Origin: Dysgonomonas sp. 520
Lineage (GTDB): Bacteria > Bacteroidota > Bacteroidia > Bacteroidales > Dysgonomonadaceae
Direction: 5' to 3'
Assembly (NCBI RefSeq): GCF_010501095.1
Contig: NZ_QVMP01000002.1
Location: forward strand, 204,635 to 268,634
Length of the DNA stretch: 64,000 nucleotides
In this document: in pieces, positions 43,605-52,368 of the stretch
Position numbering within the stretch: position 1 is the first letter of the stretch
Layout: each line of letters starts with the position of its first letter
Program-made: the position numbers and the translations under genes
Notes under the pieces: generated by a model
The model's database searches: none
Told to the model about the DNA's origin: nothing
What the model saw: the letters and a program-made list of their open reading frames with translations, nothing else

Positions 43605-44501
43605 TTACTTGGAGCAGCGAATAAGTCCTTTTCTGAAATATGGAGGAGACAATTTTTCCATCGCAAAAAGCATATATCCGTCGGATGGCTCAATTTTATA
43701 GCCTTTCTTCTTCATCGAGCCTGAAAGCTCTTCAAAATCATTCTGATTGTGATATGTGCAAAGAGCAACTTTTGTGTCAAAATTTTCCGAATTCAACGTA
43801 TTTTTAGCACCTTCAAGAACTTCCTTTTCCATACCTTCCACATCCAGTTTCAAGAAGAGGGAACCCGATTTCATATTTTCCGTCACTGTGTCTATTTTGA
43901 TAGTTTCGGGAGAATCCTTATCGGCAACAAATTTGTTGATTATGGTCACTTTTTCTTTCCAGGGTTCAAACGTTTTTTGCAATGCTTCTATCCATTCTTC
44001 ATCACATTCGAAAAGATAAGCATGCTTCAGTTTCTCTATCACCGACAAAGAGAAATTTCCTTCGGCAGCTCCTACATCAAACAAAATATCCCCGTCCGAG
44101 AGGCGGAAAGTATCGGACAGATAGCAATGAGCAGATTTGGGGTCCTGCTCGCAACAAAGGAACGAATATTGCCGTTGAATACGCTTTGTTTTCGAGCCTC
44201 TTCTAAAATACAGGCGGTGTCCGTTGTTGTGCACAACATATTTCAAACCACACTTTTGATCTATGAAAACCTCTACGTCTTCTTTCTTGTATTTTTTGGC
44301 AAACGGATATGGAAAAACATGAAGCCTGTGCTTACGGAGATACTCCAAAGCCTCAGCGATTTTCACATCCTGAGTTTTCTTATCCACATTCTTATAATAG
44401 CTCAGAATATCTCTTTTCAATTGCCACAGGGAGAATGCCCCAAGTTTCATTTTCACATAATCCCAAGAATTTGTAAAAAAATTCTTTTGTTTTGTTTGCA
44501 T
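43605..44501 (-). CDS. FkbM-family methyltransferase
   Basis: The 298-residue protein has an S-adenosylmethionine-binding fold in the FkbM style: FDVGAAEGNFSLSVIEK (motif I, about residues 137-153), YLFECDEEW (motif II acidic residue) and LFLKLDVEGMEKEVLEG. The N-terminal 110 residues are basic and of unknown role. FkbM enzymes methylate hydroxyls, often on sugars or polyketides; the substrate here is not evident. It follows pdxB by 9 bp, so it is the last gene of a three-gene operon. The last residues are GLIRCSK, a normal end. Confidence 0.85.
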   Translation of the reverse strand: MQTKQKNFFTNSWDYVKMKLGAFSLWQLKRDILSYYKNVDKKTQDVKIAEALEYLRKHRLHVFPYPFAKKYKKEDVEVFIDQKCGLKYVVHNNGHRLYFRRGSKTKRIQRQYSFLCCEQDPKSAHCYLSDTFRLSDGDILFDVGAAEGNFSLSVIEKLKHAYLFECDEEWIEALQKTFEPWKEKVTIINKFVADKDSPETIKIDTVTENMKSGSLFLKLDVEGMEKEVLEGAKNTLNSENFDTKVALCTYHNQNDFEELSGSMKKKGYKIEPSDGYMLFAMEKLSPPYFRKGLIRCSK

Positions 44502-44510
44502 CGTTTTCGG

Positions 44511-45626
44511 TTAATTTGTTATAAATCCCAGTTGACTTAATATTTCCTTTTCATCGGGAGTTTCATTTATTACTCTATATGCCGGATATTCTCGTCGCAA
44601 AGGATAACTGCCACGCAATTTAGTAAAATTCCGGGGATTTTCCCGCAAAAGTAAGCAGTCGTCCTCGGGATTATAAGTTTTCAATATCGCCTCATACACC
44701 CTGTTTTCTGCACGAAAAGCATTTAAGTCTATAACCAAATTCTCAGGATCGGGCACTTTTATCGAATAAATGGGCGTTCTTGGCAAATTGCAGAGATCGG
44801 CAATCACCTCTAAAGACATTCTTGTGGCATTGCCCTTACCATCTGCTGAATATCCGGCAATGTGCGGAGTCGCAATATCCGCCATATTCATATATTCGAT
44901 GTCAATATCCGGTTCATTTTCCCAACAATCAACGACGGAAGCGGATATTATTCCCGATTTTATCGATTCTTTCACCGCATTTGTATCAATAATCCCCCCT
45001 CTTGCCGAATTGATGATTATCGGTTGTTTTTTCAATCCGAGAAAAAAGTCCTTATCGGCAAGATGCAAGGTCTTATACTCTCCTGTCTTATTCAATGGTG
45101 TGTGAAAGGTAATGATGTCGGCCTCTTGCTGTATTTTCTCCAATTCAACGAATATTTTCGATTTTTCCGCCTCTTGCCGAGGAGGGTCGTTCAGCAAGAC
45201 CTTCATTCCCAGTATTTCGCAGGCTTTAGCAACCTTGGAGCCGACATTCCCTACACCAACTATGCCGATAGTTTTACCTTTCAGGCTGATGCGCTTTTTA
45301 CGGGATATTTGAATTAAAGCCGAAACAATATATTGCTGAACAGAAGCAGAGTTACACCCCGGTGCGTTTGTCCATTTTATTCCGTTTCTATCGCAATAAT
45401 CCGTGTCGATGTGATCGTACCCGATGGTAGCAGAGCAAATAAGTTTCACTCTCGACCCCTCCAATATTTCCCTGCCAAAATATGTGACAGTACGCACAAT
45501 CAGTATATCTGCATTTTTTATCGATTCCTTCGTAAATTCATTGCCCGACAGATAGGTCACATCACCATAATGTTCGGCAATTCCTTTTAGGTATGGTATG
45601 TTTTTGTCTGCTACTATTTTCATCAT
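44511..45626 (-). CDS. pdxB: Erythronate-4-phosphate dehydrogenase
   Basis: PdxB makes the second step of the DXP-dependent pyridoxal phosphate pathway. The 371 residues follow the 2-hydroxyacid dehydrogenase layout: NAD motif GIVGVGNVGSKVAKACE, SARGGIIDTNAVKE, the active-site region PHIAGYSADGKGNATRMS with catalytic His, and the PdxB-specific C-terminal domain. The N-terminus MMKIVADKNIPYLKG is a family landmark. The stop lies 9 bp from the FkbM start. Other PLP-synthesis genes are not nearby. Confidence 0.95.
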   Translation of the reverse strand: MMKIVADKNIPYLKGIAEHYGDVTYLSGNEFTKESIKNADILIVRTVTYFGREILEGSRVKLICSATIGYDHIDTDYCDRNGIKWTNAPGCNSASVQQYIVSALIQISRKKRISLKGKTIGIVGVGNVGSKVAKACEILGMKVLLNDPPRQEAEKSKIFVELEKIQQEADIITFHTPLNKTGEYKTLHLADKDFFLGLKKQPIIINSARGGIIDTNAVKESIKSGIISASVVDCWENEPDIDIEYMNMADIATPHIAGYSADGKGNATRMSLEVIADLCNLPRTPIYSIKVPDPENLVIDLNAFRAENRVYEAILKTYNPEDDCLLLRENPRNFTKLRGSYPLRREYPAYRVINETPDEKEILSQLGFITN

Positions 45627-45636
45627 CGCTGTCTTG

Positions 45637-46581
45637 TTACTCTTCCCGTGAATCTAACACTTTAAAGGCCTCGATCCGGTTTTGTAGTTCCTCTTTGTAT
45701 GCCTCTACATAGTCCGATTCTTCAACATCAACTTCGACTCCGGAATAATCTTTTTCCGCTTTGGCAATCCACGCTAAAGCATCCTCCAGATTATCCAACA
45801 TTTCATGTGCAAGAGAGATATTCAATGCCAATCGAGCCTTCTTTTTCACATTCTTATTTTCGTTATACAGACTTTGCCATACCTCTAAAGCGTTTTCCCA
45901 GTTGCTTCCCCTGGCAAAGGCCGAGGCTTGCTTCATCTGCGTGGTTCCATCGGTGTAATATTGCCTGTCACGTTTGTTCCAATATGGCACAAAGTATTTT
46001 TCGAGCTGAGTGGCTGTGTAGATAGTGATTTCTTTCAGCAGTTCTTCGCCCGATGGCAAAGGCTCTGTCAAGTAATAATCGTCTCCGCTTCGAACCTCGA
46101 CCCACAACAGGCTGTCCGACATACTGAGCGGAGTTGTAGATAAAATTTGCCCATCCGCCCCAAACAGGCTCATATTCACCTGCAAATATGCAATCAGCGA
46201 ATCAACGTGTATTTGATGGTTTCCACTTTTTGTTTTCGTGGCAGACATTACAAAACTATTCAGAAGCACAAACGCATCTGCATCCAGCGAGTCACGTATA
46301 CTCTTTAGCCTTTCTCCGTTTATCCTGCCCTCTGTTTCGGCAAGAACGTCCACATTATCAAAATACTGATTTTCTCGAATAAATTGGCTTAGAGCATTTA
46401 ACAAAATAATGTTGGAACTATCTCTCTGTCCTACCAAAGAATTATCAATAAATACAATATTCCTTACATCGGCAGGAAGAGGCAGTATAGCCGGTTCGCG
46501 TGTTTCGATACTCACATAATTCCATGAACTACACGCACCCAGCAACAGAGACAATAGCATGCAATATACAACCTTTTTCAT
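45637..46581 (-). CDS. DUF6340-like lipoprotein
   Basis: The 314-residue product has a lipobox LGAC (Cys17), then SSWNYVSIETREPA. The family, DUF6340 as I recall it, is restricted to Bacteroidota and has no known function. Its C-terminal third looks like TPR-like helices (WQSLYNENKNVKKKARLALN). It is the first gene of the operon with pdxB and FkbM (10-bp gap to pdxB). It has no acidic run after the Cys, so it probably faces the periplasm. Confidence 0.8.
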   Translation of the reverse strand: MKKVVYCMLLSLLLGACSSWNYVSIETREPAILPLPADVRNIVFIDNSLVGQRDSSNIILLNALSQFIRENQYFDNVDVLAETEGRINGERLKSIRDSLDADAFVLLNSFVMSATKTKSGNHQIHVDSLIAYLQVNMSLFGADGQILSTTPLSMSDSLLWVEVRSGDDYYLTEPLPSGEELLKEITIYTATQLEKYFVPYWNKRDRQYYTDGTTQMKQASAFARGSNWENALEVWQSLYNENKNVKKKARLALNISLAHEMLDNLEDALAWIAKAEKDYSGVEVDVEESDYVEAYKEELQNRIEAFKVLDSREE

Positions 46582-46716
46582 ATCTGTCTATTTTGCTCTA
46601 AAAGTAAGAAAAAAATGATTATTAATACGAATCAGCAACTGAATTCGCAGATTTAGGTTCAACCTATTTGAAAAAAGTTATCCTTAACTTCCAAAAAACT
46701 TAAATACTGATAATAT

Positions 46717-46750
46717 TTTGTAGGTTATTTCTTGAATAAGCATATATTTG
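46717..46750 (+). promoter_or_regulatory. Promoter of the AlkD-like gene
   Basis: TTTG (46717-46720), a 22-bp spacer, then TATATTTG (46743-46750): a full match to the Bacteroidota promoter. The ATG follows 16 bp later, so the leader is very short. Confidence 0.5.
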
Positions 46751-46766
46751 TCATCAAAATGAACTC

Positions 46767-47474
46767 ATGGGAAACATTATTGCAGATATAAGGCAAGCAC
46801 TGAAAAACAGTGTGGACGAGAAAACAAAAAGTACCGGTCAAAAATTTTTCAAGGAAGAAATCCGGTTTTATGGAGTGAAAGTCACTAAAGTTCACGAAAT
46901 TGCCAAACAAGCATTCAGCCGGATAAAAGATAAACCCAAAAAAGAAATTTTTGCACTTTGTGAAGAATTATGGAAATCGGGGTTGAACGAAGAAACCTAT
47001 ATCGCCTGCGATTGGTCTTTTTATATCCGAAAAGATTATAAGCCGGAAGATTTCAAAGTTTTTGAAAAATGGGTCGACTTGTATGTAAACAATTGGTCTT
47101 CGTGCGATTCTTTTTGCAATCATTCGGTAGGTGAATTTATTGAAATGTATCCCCAACATATAGAAGACCTGAAACGATGGGCAAAATCGGAAAATCGCTG
47201 GGTGAAGCGTGGAGCTGCCGTAACCCTGATACTTCCTGCCCGTAAGGGCATGTTCTTGAAAGATATTTTCGAAATCTCTGACATACTATTGCTCGATAGC
47301 GATGATATGGTGCAGAAAGGTTATGGGTGGATGCTAAAGGCTGCCAGCCAAGCACACCAGCAGGAAGTGTTTGAATATGTGATGAGCAAAAAAGCCATCA
47401 TGCCCCGCACATCGCTGAGATATGCAATCGAAAAGATGTCTCAGGACTTGAGGACGAAAGCAATGGAAAAATAA
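46767..47474 (+). CDS. AlkD-like DNA alkylation repair protein
   Basis: The 235-residue helical protein matches the AlkD/AlkC HEAT-repeat DNA glycosylases that remove alkylated bases without flipping them. Residues placed like those of Bacillus AlkD are Trp110 and Asp114 (NNWSSCDSFC) and Arg148 (NRWVKRGAAV), so activity is likely. The start ATG 46767 gives MGNIIADIRQALKNS. It is divergent from the DUF6340 operon and followed by a 184-bp gap, then the DUF7000-like gene on the same strand. Confidence 0.93.
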   Translation: MGNIIADIRQALKNSVDEKTKSTGQKFFKEEIRFYGVKVTKVHEIAKQAFSRIKDKPKKEIFALCEELWKSGLNEETYIACDWSFYIRKDYKPEDFKVFEKWVDLYVNNWSSCDSFCNHSVGEFIEMYPQHIEDLKRWAKSENRWVKRGAAVTLILPARKGMFLKDIFEISDILLLDSDDMVQKGYGWMLKAASQAHQQEVFEYVMSKKAIMPRTSLRYAIEKMSQDLRTKAMEK

Positions 47475-47658
47475 GGAGGAAAGTTCTTCTAAGCATATTT
47501 TACACAAAAAAAAAATGAACGAAGATACCTCCTGCGACGTTATTTATATTATAAAAGGAAAAAGTTTGAGAAACTCAGAAAGGTTACAAAATTACACTTG
47601 ATCTTGATAAATAGTGAAGAATTTAAGGATCTGATTGTAAATTTAAATAAATTAGAAT

Positions 47659-48168
47659 ATGAAATCTTTTAACGATTATGTGAATGTGTATAGGGAACAA
47701 TTGGCAATAGGGGATGTGAAGATAGCCTATAAGCATTTGTTGGAATTTCTAGTGCTTCTAAGAGGGCATTTTGCAAATAAATACCCCAAAGATTATATCT
47801 GCGGACATGTTTATCAGGGGTATATGGACATGTCGTTCTTTACATTCACGCCTGAGGCTTTGAGGAATAGGAAACTGAAAATAACCGTGATATTTAATCA
47901 CGAAAAAATATGCTTCGAAATTTGGCTGACAGGACAAAGCAAACAGATTCAGGACGAATATTGGCAGATGCTTAAGAAAAAGAGACAGAGAAAATACAAA
48001 CTTCCTGCCAAACCTGATAGATTTATTCTGGAAAAGATGCTGGTTGAAGAACCAAATTTCAACAATCTGGAAACCTTGACGGAAGAAATAGATGAGAATG
48101 TAATGAAATTTGTGGTTGATATGTCGGAAATGCTTTTGCCGAAACCAAAGCATAGAAATTTCCGATAG
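47659..48168 (+). CDS. DUF7000-like protein of unknown function
   Basis: The 169-residue cytoplasmic protein starts MKSFNDYVNVYREQL and contains RGHFANKYPKDYICGHVYQG and YMDMSFFTFTPEALR, which resembles the DUF7000 family as I remember it. It has no signal peptide or membrane segment. Function is unknown. It lies downstream of the AlkD-like gene but with a 184-bp gap, so co-transcription is not certain. Repeats follow the stop. Confidence 0.7.
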   Translation: MKSFNDYVNVYREQLAIGDVKIAYKHLLEFLVLLRGHFANKYPKDYICGHVYQGYMDMSFFTFTPEALRNRKLKITVIFNHEKICFEIWLTGQSKQIQDEYWQMLKKKRQRKYKLPAKPDRFILEKMLVEEPNFNNLETLTEEIDENVMKFVVDMSEMLLPKPKHRNFR

Positions 48169-48214
48169 AAATTACGTGTGATTTATTTTTAGCCGGTTGT
48201 GTTTGTTGTAGTTC

Positions 48215-48581
48215 TGAGTATATAGTAAACAAGATACAGGGTGCGAGATACGAGTTTTGTATCGTTGCATGGGGTTGCAAATCCCCGTGCAACGACGGGT
48301 GTGTCAAAAGTTTTTTGATTGAGGACTTTGTCATTGCCTCGCTTTCGCTTCTCGAACATTGTCATTCTGAGTGCAATGAAGAATCTGTACTTTCTAAAAA
48401 CAGATCCTTCACTTTGTTCAGGATGACAAAAAGACATTAAAATTTACTTTTGGGACACCCTCTGAGTAAAACGAAGGGTCTGAATTGAAACATCATGATT
48501 TTTCACTTCGCTCAAAATGACAAAACCGATATGAATCTTATAATAAATGAGTTTATATCAAAGTACTAAATGCACCACGGG
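48215..48581. repeat. Repeat mosaic upstream of the type IX cargo gene
   Basis: The first part (48218-48252) with TATATAGTAAACAAGATACAGG has an inverted relative at 63838-63871. Next comes ATGGGGTTGCAAATCCCCGT, then GTCATTGCCTCGCTTTCGCTTC, the hairpin GTCATTCTGAGTGCAATGAAG...AGGATGAC (48360-48427), GACATTAAAATTTACTTTTGG shared with 17972, a second hairpin, GAATCTTATAATAAATGAG, and the right end CTAAATGCACCACGGG of the 43.2-kb element (48566-48581). The remaining 234 bp before the next gene hold only its promoter. Confidence 0.75.
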
Positions 48582-48740
48582 TAGTATTGTAGATGTACGT
48601 CGATGCTCAACATGCCTCAAATGCTTAGTATTTTGCCCATACACAGGCAGTTATGTAAGAGATAGCACAAAATATTAAATTTAGTAACGATATATTAATT
48701 TCATTTAAAATAAATAAACAAAACATAATATATAGGAAAA

Positions 48741-48775
48741 TTTGTAATCAACTATGATTTTATGTGTTATATTTG
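48741..48775 (+). promoter_or_regulatory. Promoter of the type IX cargo candidate
   Basis: TTTG at 48741-48744 and a perfect TATATTTG at 48768-48775 are separated by 23 bp, at the upper limit of spacing. The gene starts 40 bp downstream. Confidence 0.5.
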
Positions 48776-48815
48776 CTTTTAGTAAAGTGAATTACTAACC
48801 TAAAATCATACGGAT

Positions 48816-50045
48816 ATGAAAAAATTATACCTTTCACTTGTAAGTTTGTGTGTACTAGTATCATCCTTGTCGGCCCTTTCAAACCTGAAATTAGAACCTT
48901 TATGGGAATTTTCTTTGAACAAGAACGGAGTACCATCTTATATGGTTCCTTATGTATGGAACATGTCTCAACGCTCAATGGCTGTGCATAATGACGTTTT
49001 ATATATAAACAACATGGGTAATGGCAACATCGCAAAAGTTAATACGGCCGATGGTACAACCTTGGGTGACGTAACAACTACTTTAATAGCCAATCCTAAC
49101 TTCTGGTACAAAAACTGTATCGCTATAACCGACGATGGAGAAGCAATATTGGGTAGTAGCGGTACCGGCTCAACTTACTTTATATTTACTTCTTGCGACC
49201 TTGCCACGGCAAGTACAACTTCCCTGGGCAATGTAACTGTTAATGGCATGGGTAGATCAGACTATTTTGACATATATGGAAACAGAAATACAGCAGAAGG
49301 TGGATATATAGCATTTGCAAGCAACTCTAACAAAGTGGGATATATCCCAATGGCAAACGGCGTATTCGGAACACCTGTTCTTTCGGGACAAATTGATGCT
49401 GCTGTTTCCTCCTTAACATCTGCGTTAGCAATCGTAAAAGATGAAAATTCGTTTTTCTATGTTTTTCAAAACCCTAAACCCAAATTATTCAACAAGACAG
49501 ATTTTACTTTTGTTGAGATGGCAGGCGTTGATGCTGCCCCTTCCGGGACAAATTCTGGTGGCGCATACTTCAAATTTAAAGGTAAAGAATATCTGATAAT
49601 TGCACATGGAAGTTTTGGAGCAATACGTATACTGGACATTACAGCCGGACTAAACAAAGCAGAAGAAGTATTTATCACTGACGATTTAGGCAATTCAGAT
49701 AAAGGGAAATCTCCTGCAATAACACCAATTTGTGTAGATGTTCAAGCAGATCATGTGAAGATATTTGCAATGGCGGCAGAAAATGGTATTGTGGCTTATA
49801 AATTTCAAGATAACTCAACCGTAGGGATGGACGACGAAACTTCTCAGGCTGCTTATGCATACGCAAACAATGGCATCCTGACAGTGAAAGCAAATGGAGG
49901 CGAGAAAATCACAGTCAGCGACCTGAGCGGACGCATACTTTACACAGGTATAGCTTCGGAAGCAGTTACGGAAATATCCGACATCAATTCGGGACAAATA
50001 GTTATCGTTCGTATAGGAGAAGTAGCCAGCAAGGTAAAGCTATAA
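48816..50045 (+). CDS. Secreted beta-propeller-like protein with type IX sorting tail
   Basis: The 409-residue product has a signal peptide (residues 1-20, ending SSLSA). The middle (residues 25-325) looks like a propeller with repeated strands (YINNMGNGNIAKVNTADGTT, YLIIAHGSFGAIRILDI). The last 75 residues fit a type IX secretion C-terminal domain: KITVSDLSGRILYTG and final VASKVKL, a beta-sandwich ending in Lys-Val-Lys-Leu. Thus it is probably carried across the outer membrane by the type IX system. Substrate and role unknown. A strong terminator follows. Confidence 0.78.
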   Translation: MKKLYLSLVSLCVLVSSLSALSNLKLEPLWEFSLNKNGVPSYMVPYVWNMSQRSMAVHNDVLYINNMGNGNIAKVNTADGTTLGDVTTTLIANPNFWYKNCIAITDDGEAILGSSGTGSTYFIFTSCDLATASTTSLGNVTVNGMGRSDYFDIYGNRNTAEGGYIAFASNSNKVGYIPMANGVFGTPVLSGQIDAAVSSLTSALAIVKDENSFFYVFQNPKPKLFNKTDFTFVEMAGVDAAPSGTNSGGAYFKFKGKEYLIIAHGSFGAIRILDITAGLNKAEEVFITDDLGNSDKGKSPAITPICVDVQADHVKIFAMAAENGIVAYKFQDNSTVGMDDETSQAAYAYANNGILTVKANGGEKITVSDLSGRILYTGIASEAVTEISDINSGQIVIVRIGEVASKVKL

Positions 50046-50101
50046 CATAACAGCACATAACCAACCACACATGGTTATTTTATTCAAATAAGTTGAAGAT
50101 G

Positions 50102-50141
50102 AAAAGAGTTTGCTCAAGAGTGAGCAAACTCTTTTGTTTTT
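50102..50141. terminator. Rho-independent terminator
   Basis: A perfect 15-bp stem (AAAAGAGTTTGCTCA, 50102-50116, pairs with 50121-50135), AGAG loop, then GTTTTTT. The A-rich and T-rich flanks allow it to serve both the cargo gene on the plus strand and the DUF3127 gene on the minus strand. Confidence 0.85.
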
Positions 50142-50162
50142 TATATTAATTCTCGGAATTTC

Positions 50163-50528
50163 TTAGAATGGCAAATCGTCTGTTCCGTCACCCGACAAGT
50201 CGACAGGAGGGGCAGATGCCATGTCAGGAGCAGGATAGGAAGGAGGCGTGCCTGCTGCATTGGCTCCAACCAAGTCAATTTTCCAAGCCTTTACGTCCGT
50301 ATACCAGCGTCCGTTATATTCACGACTTTCAACATCGAACGATATATCCAAAACATTGCCTACCTGCAAGACTGATTCGCTGGCTTTATCTCCCCAGATA
50401 GAGATACATACTTTTTTAGGATATTGCCCGTCTGTTTCGACAACTATATCTTGTTTTTTCCACTCGCCGTTTTTCCCGGTTCCTGTTTGCAAAGGTAATA
50501 CCTGTATTAATTTTGCTGTTAATTGCAT
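50163..50528 (-). CDS. DUF3127 OB-fold protein with SSB-like acidic tip
   Basis: The 121-residue product is an OB-fold domain (residues 1-90: VLPLQTGTGKNGEWKKQDIV, VLDISFDVESREYNGRWY) followed by a Pro/Ala/Ser linker and the final DDLPF (117-121). This end closely matches the acidic tip of bacterial single-strand DNA-binding proteins (DDDIPF in E. coli), which recruits repair and replication proteins. DUF3127 has no assigned function to my knowledge. A -7 box TACCTTTG (50558-50565, minus strand) lies upstream. Confidence 0.88.
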   Translation of the reverse strand: MQLTAKLIQVLPLQTGTGKNGEWKKQDIVVETDGQYPKKVCISIWGDKASESVLQVGNVLDISFDVESREYNGRWYTDVKAWKIDLVGANAAGTPPSYPAPDMASAPPVDLSGDGTDDLPF

Positions 50529-50579
50529 GAATATATTTTTTAATTAATTTTGAACGCCAAAGGTACAAAAAATACTGAT

Positions 50580-51710
50580 TTATCCATCTTGTTTGTCGCC
50601 GGGCTTTTCTTTAGGCTCAATGTCTGACGCCATTGAATCGATAAATTGTTGATAATACGACAAAAGCAAGGTCGTCATCGGTATGGCTATAATCATACCC
50701 ACAATGCCCATCAACGAACCCCATATCGAAAGCGAGAGCAATATGATTGCCGGATTCAGACCCATTGCCTTCCCCATTATCTTAGGAGTAAGAACCAGGT
50801 CTATAATACATTGTATGCCTATGTATATGAGGAAGATAACCCCAAACTGAGCCCAAAAACTTCCTCCGGTCTGGGCAACGTTCAGCCAGCAAAGCATTGC
50901 TGCGGGAACTATGGTAAGAGCATGCATGTATGGTATCATGTGCAAGATGGCAATTAATATTCCCATCAGGATAGAGAGCGGAAGGCCCACAATCTGGAAG
51001 CATATAGCAAACAACGTTCCCACAATCAGGCAGATGAGTGCCTGATGGCGAAAATACCTGTTCATGCTGAATTCTACGTTCGATGCAAGTTTCTGCACCG
51101 AAGCCCTGTATTTGGGAGGAATGAGGTTTATCCACAGCTTGTTGATCTTTTCATAATCGAGCAATATGAAAATAAGATAAAGTATGATTATGAAAATCAC
51201 GGTAGCACCTAACAAGACGGATATACCGCTTGACAAAATGCCTCGGACAGTAGGAATAAGATACTTAATGGCCTCTTGTGCTTGTTGTTTTGATATGGCT
51301 TCTCTTATTTTATTAAAGTCTAAATATTGATTTACAAACTCCCGCATACTTACAGGAAGTCCTTCTATGTTAAGCGTTTGCAGGTGATATGAAGCTATAA
51401 GCTGGTTGATCTGGTTGATTTCGTCTTCCACCAACGGGGTAATACCCACTACAACACCTATGATTATCCCTATCATAAGCACAAAAGTAAGCGTGACGGA
51501 TGCCAACCGATTCTTTATTCTTATTTTGTTCTGAAAAAAACGGACAACAGGATTAAGCAAATAAGCTATCAGCCAAGCCACAAGAAAAGGAAGGAGAACA
51601 CTGCTGAGAATATAGATCAGGTAGATACCAAAAGCAAACAAAGCAATGCTGATGACCAGCCTCACAACCCTGTCGAAAGTAAAGGGTTTTTCATAATCGC
51701 GATACTCCAT
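50580..51710 (-). CDS. AI-2E family transporter (PerM/TqsA-like)
   Basis: The 376-residue inner-membrane protein has about eight hydrophobic segments, starting at residues 15-45, with the family sequence PFLVAWLIAYLLNPVV near the N-terminus and QCIIDLVLTPKIMGKAMGLNP near the C-terminus, followed by VGMIIAIPMTTLLL. Members have been linked to efflux of AI-2 or ions; the substrate here is unknown. The C-terminus is charged and cytoplasmic. It lies 51 bp upstream of the DUF3127 gene on the same strand, which has its own -7 box. Confidence 0.92.
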   Translation of the reverse strand: MEYRDYEKPFTFDRVVRLVISIALFAFGIYLIYILSSVLLPFLVAWLIAYLLNPVVRFFQNKIRIKNRLASVTLTFVLMIGIIIGVVVGITPLVEDEINQINQLIASYHLQTLNIEGLPVSMREFVNQYLDFNKIREAISKQQAQEAIKYLIPTVRGILSSGISVLLGATVIFIIILYLIFILLDYEKINKLWINLIPPKYRASVQKLASNVEFSMNRYFRHQALICLIVGTLFAICFQIVGLPLSILMGILIAILHMIPYMHALTIVPAAMLCWLNVAQTGGSFWAQFGVIFLIYIGIQCIIDLVLTPKIMGKAMGLNPAIILLSLSIWGSLMGIVGMIIAIPMTTLLLSYYQQFIDSMASDIEPKEKPGDKQDG

Positions 51711-51761
51711 ATTTTTTTTTTCTTTATGTCTGATATTAAGTCTTCTTTTTTTATTCTACCT

Positions 51762-52062
51762 TTTCCGGGTGGAGTAGAAATAACATTTCGGTCTGCCCGA
51801 AAGATTTGTCATGCTGAGCAACGCGAAGCATCTATAAAAACAGTTATCAGTCAACAACCTGTCGTCGAGCGTGTGCCAAAAGTCTTTTCTACCCCTAGAT
51901 CCCCTAAAGGGGACTTTTTAAACAATTGATAATCGATACACCCCTTTAGGGGCTGGGGGTTATTTTCTGAAATTTGGAACTTTTGACACACGCCCTTAGC
52001 TACTGTACGGATTTAAAATCCGGAAAATAATACTCCGGGGTTACAAACTCCGGAGAACAGGT
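51762..52062. repeat. Repeat mosaic upstream of dacB
   Basis: Units include GGGTGGAGTAGAAATAACATT (third copy of the 37.2-kb repeat), GGTCTGCCCGAAAG, a GTCATGCTGAGCAACGCGAAGC partial hairpin, CCCCTAAAGGGG twice, and a reverse copy of the palindrome pair (CGGATTTAAAATCCGG, CTCCGGGGTTACAAACTCCGG, 52008-52056). With the MITE-like element that follows, these fill the 658-bp gap between the AI-2E gene and dacB. Confidence 0.75.
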
Positions 52063-52135
52063 ATTGTTGATATTCGGGCGTAAATTTTACGCCTGCTATA
52101 CGTTGTTCCTAACGGACAAATGCAATTTATTCAAA

Positions 52136-52274
52136 GAAGTCATCTAGACTTTTTAAATTATACTTAATTTTTGAGTTTTTGTCATGTTGAACGTAGTGAA
52201 ACATCTAAAAAACAGATCCTTCGATACTCTCAGGATGACAAAATTGAATAAAACGAAAAAGTCTAGATGACTTC
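52136..52274. mobile_element. MITE-like 139-bp element, copy 1
   Basis: The ends are perfect 19-bp inverted repeats: GAAGTCATCTAGACTTTTT (52136-52154) and AAAAAGTCTAGATGACTTC (52256-52274). Between them is a hairpin GTCATGTTGAACGTAGTGAA ... TTCGATACTCTCAGGATGAC. A nearly identical copy in the opposite direction is at 60760-60899. It is non-coding and lies about 95 bp upstream of the dacB start. Confidence 0.75.
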
Positions 52275-52368
52275 AAAATAAAAGAACGTTTTTCAACTAC
52301 TGATTCACATTATTTAATTTTATCTTTACAAAGATATTTGATTTTTCAACAATTCTATTTTTTTGTCG

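Noticed and set aside
47493..47673. A Lys/Leu-rich open frame of about 57 codons without ATG upstream of the DUF7000-like gene
   Set aside because: It could be a gene remnant, but it lacks a start codon, overlaps the next gene and may be chance in AT-rich DNA.
41263..48581. Spaced similar repeats considered as a CRISPR array
   Set aside because: Copies are kilobases apart with genes between them, have no regular spacers and no cas genes are present.
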